Shown here piece after piece: positions 60,666 through 64,000 of a stretch of DNA of 64,000 nucleotides. The stretch lies in NCBI RefSeq assembly GCF_010998615.1, contig NZ_JAAEAH010000011.1, positions 78,570 through 142,569 on the forward strand, given 5' to 3'. The notes beneath the pieces were generated by a model, which worked only from the letters and a program-made list of their open reading frames with translations, made no database searches and was not told the origin of the DNA. Positions within the stretch are counted from its first letter, which is position 1, and every line of letters starts with the position of its first letter. The stretch is from Myxococcus sp. CA023 (lineage in GTDB: Bacteria > Myxococcota > Myxococcia > Myxococcales > Myxococcaceae). The translations under genes and the position numbers were made by a program.

Positions 60666-62132
60666 ATGGCGAAAGCCCCCAGTATCGAGAAGCTTCTTCA
60701 GAGTGGCTCGGCGGAATGGAACCGGATGCGTAAGTCCGGCCAGGTCGCCACCGACCATACCGGCGCCACCTTCACTCAACTGTTCTCCGCCAACACGGAC
60801 CTGTCCGGGCTGGGCCTCATCGGCTCGGAATGGGACCGGTGCGACCTGTCCAAGGTCAACTTCCGGGACGCGGACCTTTCCAACGCCTACTTCCACGGCG
60901 GTCGGCTCCAGGACTGCGACTTCCGGGGTGCGAACCTCGAAGGCGCGACGTTCGAAAAGCTGAAGTTGTTGCGGTGCGACTTCACGGGCGCCAAGGGCCT
61001 CGACGACATCGAGATGGACGACGTGGATATGGACCGCGTCGTCGGTCTGGACGGCGAGGAGGCCCCGCCGCCTCCGCCGCCCCCCGCCCAGGGCATCACC
61101 GCCTTCACCCGTGAGCAACGGGAGAAGGCGCTGGGCGTCCAGGCCGCCGCGGCGCTCCAGGGTGAGCCCGTTGGCGACGAGCTGCCCCCCTTCCGGCCCC
61201 AGGACCCTCCTGGCTCGCTCTTCTTCCGGGCGCTGAAGCGGATGGGCGTGCCCCCGCTGTGGGTGCTGGACGTGCCGGGCCTGCGCCCGCTCCTGCCGCA
61301 GCGGCTGCCCCCGGGCAGCTCGATGGAGACGCTCTACCGTGAGGCGGTGAAGACGCGGCTGGAGAACAAGAAGCCCGCGGCGGACCCGGCGGTGGTGGAC
61401 CGCGCGCAGAAGGCGCTCCGCATGGGCGCCAAGGACGCCCCGGTGGCGGCCATGTACCTGCGCGAGGTGGGCGTGCTGCCCCTGTTCCGTTTCTCCGCGG
61501 CGCAGGTGCTGAAGGGTGCGCTGCGGGAAGAGGTGGAGGTGGATGACCTGACGGGCTCCATCGACCCGCGCACCACGGGCGCGCTTCTGGAGCTGCGCTT
61601 GACGCACGAAGTCGTGGAGCACCTGCAGGAGGCGCGGCGCCGGCTGGCGGCCACGCAGCTCTACACGTCGCTGCTGGAGGCGGGCTTCAACCCGGAGAAC
61701 AACTGGGACGAGGCGCTGGAGTCGAGCGACGCGTCGATGGAGCTGGCGCAGCTGGCCACGGGTGAGGACCGCAATGCCCTGCTGGAGGGCTTCCAGGTCT
61801 TCGCGGCGCTGCCGGACGAGGCCCGGCTGCGGCGGCTGGCCTACCTGGCCGAGTCCGTCACCAACCTGGAGCTGGTGAGCCGGCTGCCGGAGGGCATGGA
61901 GCCGTCGTGGCTCACGGGCCCCGAGACGCGCGAGTGCCACGAGCGGGAGATGACGTACGTCCAGTCGCTGAAGGCGGAGGAGATTCCCGCCAAGGTGGCG
62001 GCGCTGGCGAAGGAAGAGCTGGGCGTGCCCGAGGGTGAAGTTCCCGAGGAGAGCGACGGCGACCTCTTCGTCCACCTGCGCTGTGACGTGTGTGGCAAGG
62101 AGAAGCTCATCGTCCAATCACCGGAGGAGTAG
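60666..62132 (+). CDS. Pentapeptide-repeat protein with a large uncharacterised C-terminal region
   Basis: This is a 488-residue protein. The ATG at 60666 is preferred to 60624, which would nearly abut the divergent start. Residues about 30-120 contain pentapeptide repeats (A/C-D/N-L/F-x-x: TDLSG, CDLSKVNFRDADLSNAYF, CDFRGANLEGATF), which fold into a quadrilateral beta helix. A Pro-rich linker (PPPPPPPA) precedes about 330 residues of mostly helical, unfamiliar sequence. A late CDVCGK CxxC pair may bind metal as half of a site. Function unknown; pentapeptide repeats in other proteins can protect gyrase, but nothing here shows that. Confidence 0.82.
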   Translation: MAKAPSIEKLLQSGSAEWNRMRKSGQVATDHTGATFTQLFSANTDLSGLGLIGSEWDRCDLSKVNFRDADLSNAYFHGGRLQDCDFRGANLEGATFEKLKLLRCDFTGAKGLDDIEMDDVDMDRVVGLDGEEAPPPPPPPAQGITAFTREQREKALGVQAAAALQGEPVGDELPPFRPQDPPGSLFFRALKRMGVPPLWVLDVPGLRPLLPQRLPPGSSMETLYREAVKTRLENKKPAADPAVVDRAQKALRMGAKDAPVAAMYLREVGVLPLFRFSAAQVLKGALREEVEVDDLTGSIDPRTTGALLELRLTHEVVEHLQEARRRLAATQLYTSLLEAGFNPENNWDEALESSDASMELAQLATGEDRNALLEGFQVFAALPDEARLRRLAYLAESVTNLELVSRLPEGMEPSWLTGPETRECHEREMTYVQSLKAEEIPAKVAALAKEELGVPEGEVPEESDGDLFVHLRCDVCGKEKLIVQSPEE

Positions 62133-62156
62133 CCGTCCGGTGCAAGTCGATGCCCG

Positions 62157-62200
62157 CGGGGCCGCGGGGTCCGGGATACGTTCCGGACCTGGCGGCCCCG
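62157..62200 (+). terminator. Intrinsic terminator of the pentapeptide-repeat gene
   Basis: An outer stem of CGGGGCCG (62157-62164) and CGGCCCCG (62193-62200) encloses an inner stem GGTCCGG (62168-62174) / CCGGACC (62183-62189) with an 8-base loop. TGGTGTTTCT follows on the plus strand. It begins 25 bases past the stop codon and may also serve the opposing MOSC gene. Confidence 0.8.
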
Positions 62201-62229
62201 TGGTGTTTCTGAAGCACGGGTTCGCGGCG

Positions 62230-62823
62230 CTACACGCCGGACGAAGGCAGCACGTATGTCACCGGCCTGGGCAGCACCACCTTCACGGTGTCCCCCGCGC
62301 GGATGATGCCGGGGCGCTCCACCCAGGCCACCAGGCCCCGGCGCTGCCATGCGGCCTTCACGAAGCGGCTCGCCAGCTTCTGCACGTCCGGATGATGCGC
62401 CTCGATGACGCGCCCGGGGCCGATACAGGGCTCATTCTCCCCTTCCACCACCAGCGTCGTGTCCTCCGGGAAGAACAGGCGCGTACCCGGAGGCAGGTGC
62501 GTCAGCCGCGGCACGCCCGCCACTTCCAGGTTCGCGCCCAGCCATGACGCCAGCACGCGCGGAATGCCGAGCGTCTCCGCGACCTGCGCCAGCTCCTCGC
62601 TCGACACCAGCGAGAACTGCCGCGTGTTGCGGATGGGCGTCCCCTTGGGGAACCACGGCGTGCGCACGTCCGCCGCGCGCGTCAGGCCCGCGTGGCGGTC
62701 GCCCTCCAAGCCCTCGAAGGACACCCGCGCCTCGGGCAGCTCCTTCGTGACGAAGCTCTTGCGTTCGGTACACACGAGGACGCGCACGATGCGTCCTTCC
62801 CACTGCGGCGTCTTGCGGGCCAT
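62230..62823 (-). CDS. MOSC-domain protein
   Basis: The 197-residue protein starts at the ATG at 62823, which follows GAAGGA. It has the MOSC hallmarks FEGLEGDRHAG (start of the pocket), NTRQFSLVSSEEL, LGANLEVAG (G-E/A-N) and a Cys in ENEPCIGPGR, the residue expected to contact molybdenum or a sulfur donor. MOSC domains transfer sulfur or bind Moco and can reduce N-hydroxylated compounds. It lies 37 bases downstream of the beta-CASP gene in the same direction, probably in one operon. Confidence 0.9.
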   Translation of the reverse strand: MARKTPQWEGRIVRVLVCTERKSFVTKELPEARVSFEGLEGDRHAGLTRAADVRTPWFPKGTPIRNTRQFSLVSSEELAQVAETLGIPRVLASWLGANLEVAGVPRLTHLPPGTRLFFPEDTTLVVEGENEPCIGPGRVIEAHHPDVQKLASRFVKAAWQRRGLVAWVERPGIIRAGDTVKVVLPRPVTYVLPSSGV

Positions 62824-62860
62824 CGCCGTCCTTCTACCCGACCCAGTCTCCCGCCGCCTG

Positions 62861-63838
62861 TCAGAACAGCCCGAGCTGCTGCGGCTTCCCGCCCAGCGGG
62901 CGCGCATCCATCCCCGCGTCGCGCAACGCCTGCGCCAACTCCTCCGCGAAGCCATGGCACGTCAGCACCTCCCGCGCCCCCGTGGACTTCGCGTAGGACA
63001 CCAGCCCGGGGAAGTCCGCGTGGTCCGACAGTGGGAAGGCCACGTCCGCGCCGTAACGCCGCACCGCGCCCCGGTCCACCGCCCACCCCGTCAGCACCGC
63101 CGTCGCCCGAGGCCACAGCGGCGCCAGTGCACCGCCCCGCGCGTGGTGCGGCGGGAAGAAGAGCACCTCACCCGGCTCCACCTTCCCGTCGTAGCAGCGC
63201 AGATTTTCAATCGGTACGCCCAGCTCCGCGTAGAGCTGCGCCACCTCGTAGATGGAGGAATGCGCCACCAGTGGGAAGCCGCGCCCCGCCAGGTGCTTCA
63301 TCGCCTCCTGGCTCTTGCCCAGCGGATAGCCCAGCAGCACTGGCACCGCGCCACGCTCCAGTTGCATCCGCAGCCACGTCTCCACCTGCCCCAGCACCTC
63401 CGGACGCGGCGGAAAGCGGTAGCGCGGATGACCGAAGGTGGACTCGATGACGAGCGTGTCGCACTCCGCCACCTCCGTCGCCTCGGCGGTGAGCGACGGC
63501 GCCACGTTGAGGTCCCCGGTGTAGACGATGCGGCGCCCATCCGGCCGCGTCACACGAAGCTGCGCGCTGCCCAGGATGTGCCCCGCCGGTAGCAGCTCCA
63601 GCACCAGCGGACCCAACTCGAAAGGCTGCCGGAAGGGCACCTCGCGCGGCTCACGCACCGGCCCCAGGCGATGCGTCATGAAACGCAGCGTCGCCGCCGT
63701 GGCGATGGTGCTCTCGTGCCGGGCAATGTGGTCCGAATGCCCGTGACTCACGAAGCACAGCGGCGACTTGCGCTTCGCATCCAGGGACAGGGGGGTGCCC
63801 GTCAGGTGCATCCCGTTTCGCCGCAGCTCCACGCTCAT
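62861..63838 (-). CDS. Beta-CASP metallo-beta-lactamase-fold nuclease-like protein
   Basis: This 325-residue protein has FVSHGHSDHI (HxHxDH zinc motif), PAGHILGSAQL, the Asp in YTGDLNVAPS and later PLSDHADFPGL (beta-CASP His). This fits the SNM1/CPSF73-like branch, notably the group encoded near ATP-dependent DNA ligases (DNA-repair or RNA 3'-processing exonucleases). A ligase partner would lie outside this window. The ATG at 63838 is chosen for a compact N-terminus; a longer frame begins at 63871. Confidence 0.88.
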   Translation of the reverse strand: MSVELRRNGMHLTGTPLSLDAKRKSPLCFVSHGHSDHIARHESTIATAATLRFMTHRLGPVREPREVPFRQPFELGPLVLELLPAGHILGSAQLRVTRPDGRRIVYTGDLNVAPSLTAEATEVAECDTLVIESTFGHPRYRFPPRPEVLGQVETWLRMQLERGAVPVLLGYPLGKSQEAMKHLAGRGFPLVAHSSIYEVAQLYAELGVPIENLRCYDGKVEPGEVLFFPPHHARGGALAPLWPRATAVLTGWAVDRGAVRRYGADVAFPLSDHADFPGLVSYAKSTGAREVLTCHGFAEELAQALRDAGMDARPLGGKPQQLGLF

Positions 63839-63883
63839 GGAAAGGGCCCCGGGTATAGCGCGTCCACTCACCGGTGGCCGCCT

Positions 63884-64000
63884 TCACTTCACCGCCCTGC
63901 CCGCCCGGCTGGTGGACAGGCCCGATTTGGCTTCACGCATGCCCCGCGACAGGGCCGCTACCGCACCGGCGCCCGTGCACGCCACCACCCCCAAGCAGCC
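63884..64000 (-). CDS. 3' end of a possible minus-strand gene (partial)
   Basis: From the window edge a frame on the minus strand runs 38 codons to a TGA at 63886-63884. The encoded tail is GCLGVVACTGAGAVAALSRG followed by a basic, Ser-rich end, like the C-terminus of a small or membrane-linked protein. It would stop 45 bases before the beta-CASP start. The stretch is too short to judge coding potential firmly. Confidence 0.35.
   Translation of the reverse strand, partial: GCLGVVACTGAGAVAALSRGMREAKSGLSTSRAGRAVK

Overview
The window is a dense, very GC-rich bacterial segment with strong G/C preference at third codon positions. It looks like chromosomal DNA of a myxobacterium (Myxococcota, Myxococcus/Corallococcus type). 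The basis is content: a Ser/Thr kinase fused to an AAA ATPase and a TPR-like tail, a V4R sigma-54 activator, a chemoreceptor, many lipoproteins, a TatC with a large periplasmic insert, and a giant low-complexity protein. The genus is an inference. I see about 49 complete genes and two clipped at the edges. I see no tRNA, rRNA, IS element, phage gene or CRISPR array. No gene-free gap exceeds 300 bases; the longest are 46277-46561 and 30005-30258.

Layout. 1-7.5 kb: tail of an upstream gene, an anchored tandem jelly-roll protein with a ketoacyl synthase, a lipoprotein, and an RpoH-type sigma factor divergent from a DEAD-box helicase that carries three DbpA-like RNA-binding repeats. 7.4-12 kb: an XRE regulator with a Cys/His tail, glutamate dehydrogenase, threonine ammonia-lyase and a gluzincin peptidase. 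12.2-18.6 kb: one 2144-codon gene for a mostly disordered protein with Tyr-rich, acidic and Trp-periodic repeat blocks and a short folded C-terminus. 18.7-22 kb: YceI and a DOPA-type dioxygenase divergent from a XylR_N/V4R sigma-54 activator. 22-30 kb: rhomboid-like membrane protein, two small proteins, thiolase, a membrane protein, an HCCA isomerase and the large kinase. 30-32.5 kb: trypsin-like lipoprotein, lone receiver domain, DUF488 protein.

32.5-37.2 kb is a five-gene minus-strand purine ring-degradation operon (FAD enzyme, allantoinase, allantoicase, OHCU decarboxylase, HIU hydrolase), with 4-base overlaps at three of its four junctions. It supplies every step from 5-hydroxyisourate to ureidoglycolate but has no recognised uricase. 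The first gene, a flavoprotein overlapping allantoinase, is the obvious candidate for urate oxidation. Divergent from it are P5C dehydrogenase and an aldose-epimerase-like gene. 40-44.9 kb holds a LysR regulator divergent from an acyl-CoA dehydrogenase / SDR / APH-type phosphotransferase / histidine phosphatase operon. This is a split version of the kinase plus dehydrogenase pairing in mammalian ACAD10/ACAD11, so I infer a hydroxyacyl-CoA catabolic module.

44.9-64 kb is mixed housekeeping: an Ada-like methyltransferase, an NTF2-like protein, a MetX-family acyltransferase, a two-helix RCK channel-like protein without a canonical filter, tatB-tatC, an MFS transporter, a chemoreceptor, a histone-deacetylase-like amidohydrolase, an SDR, pyrF, a class A PBP, an RluA pseudouridine synthase, a pentapeptide-repeat protein, a MOSC protein and a beta-CASP metallo-beta-lactamase. 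Three convergent gene pairs overlap at their 3' ends by 14 to 29 bases.
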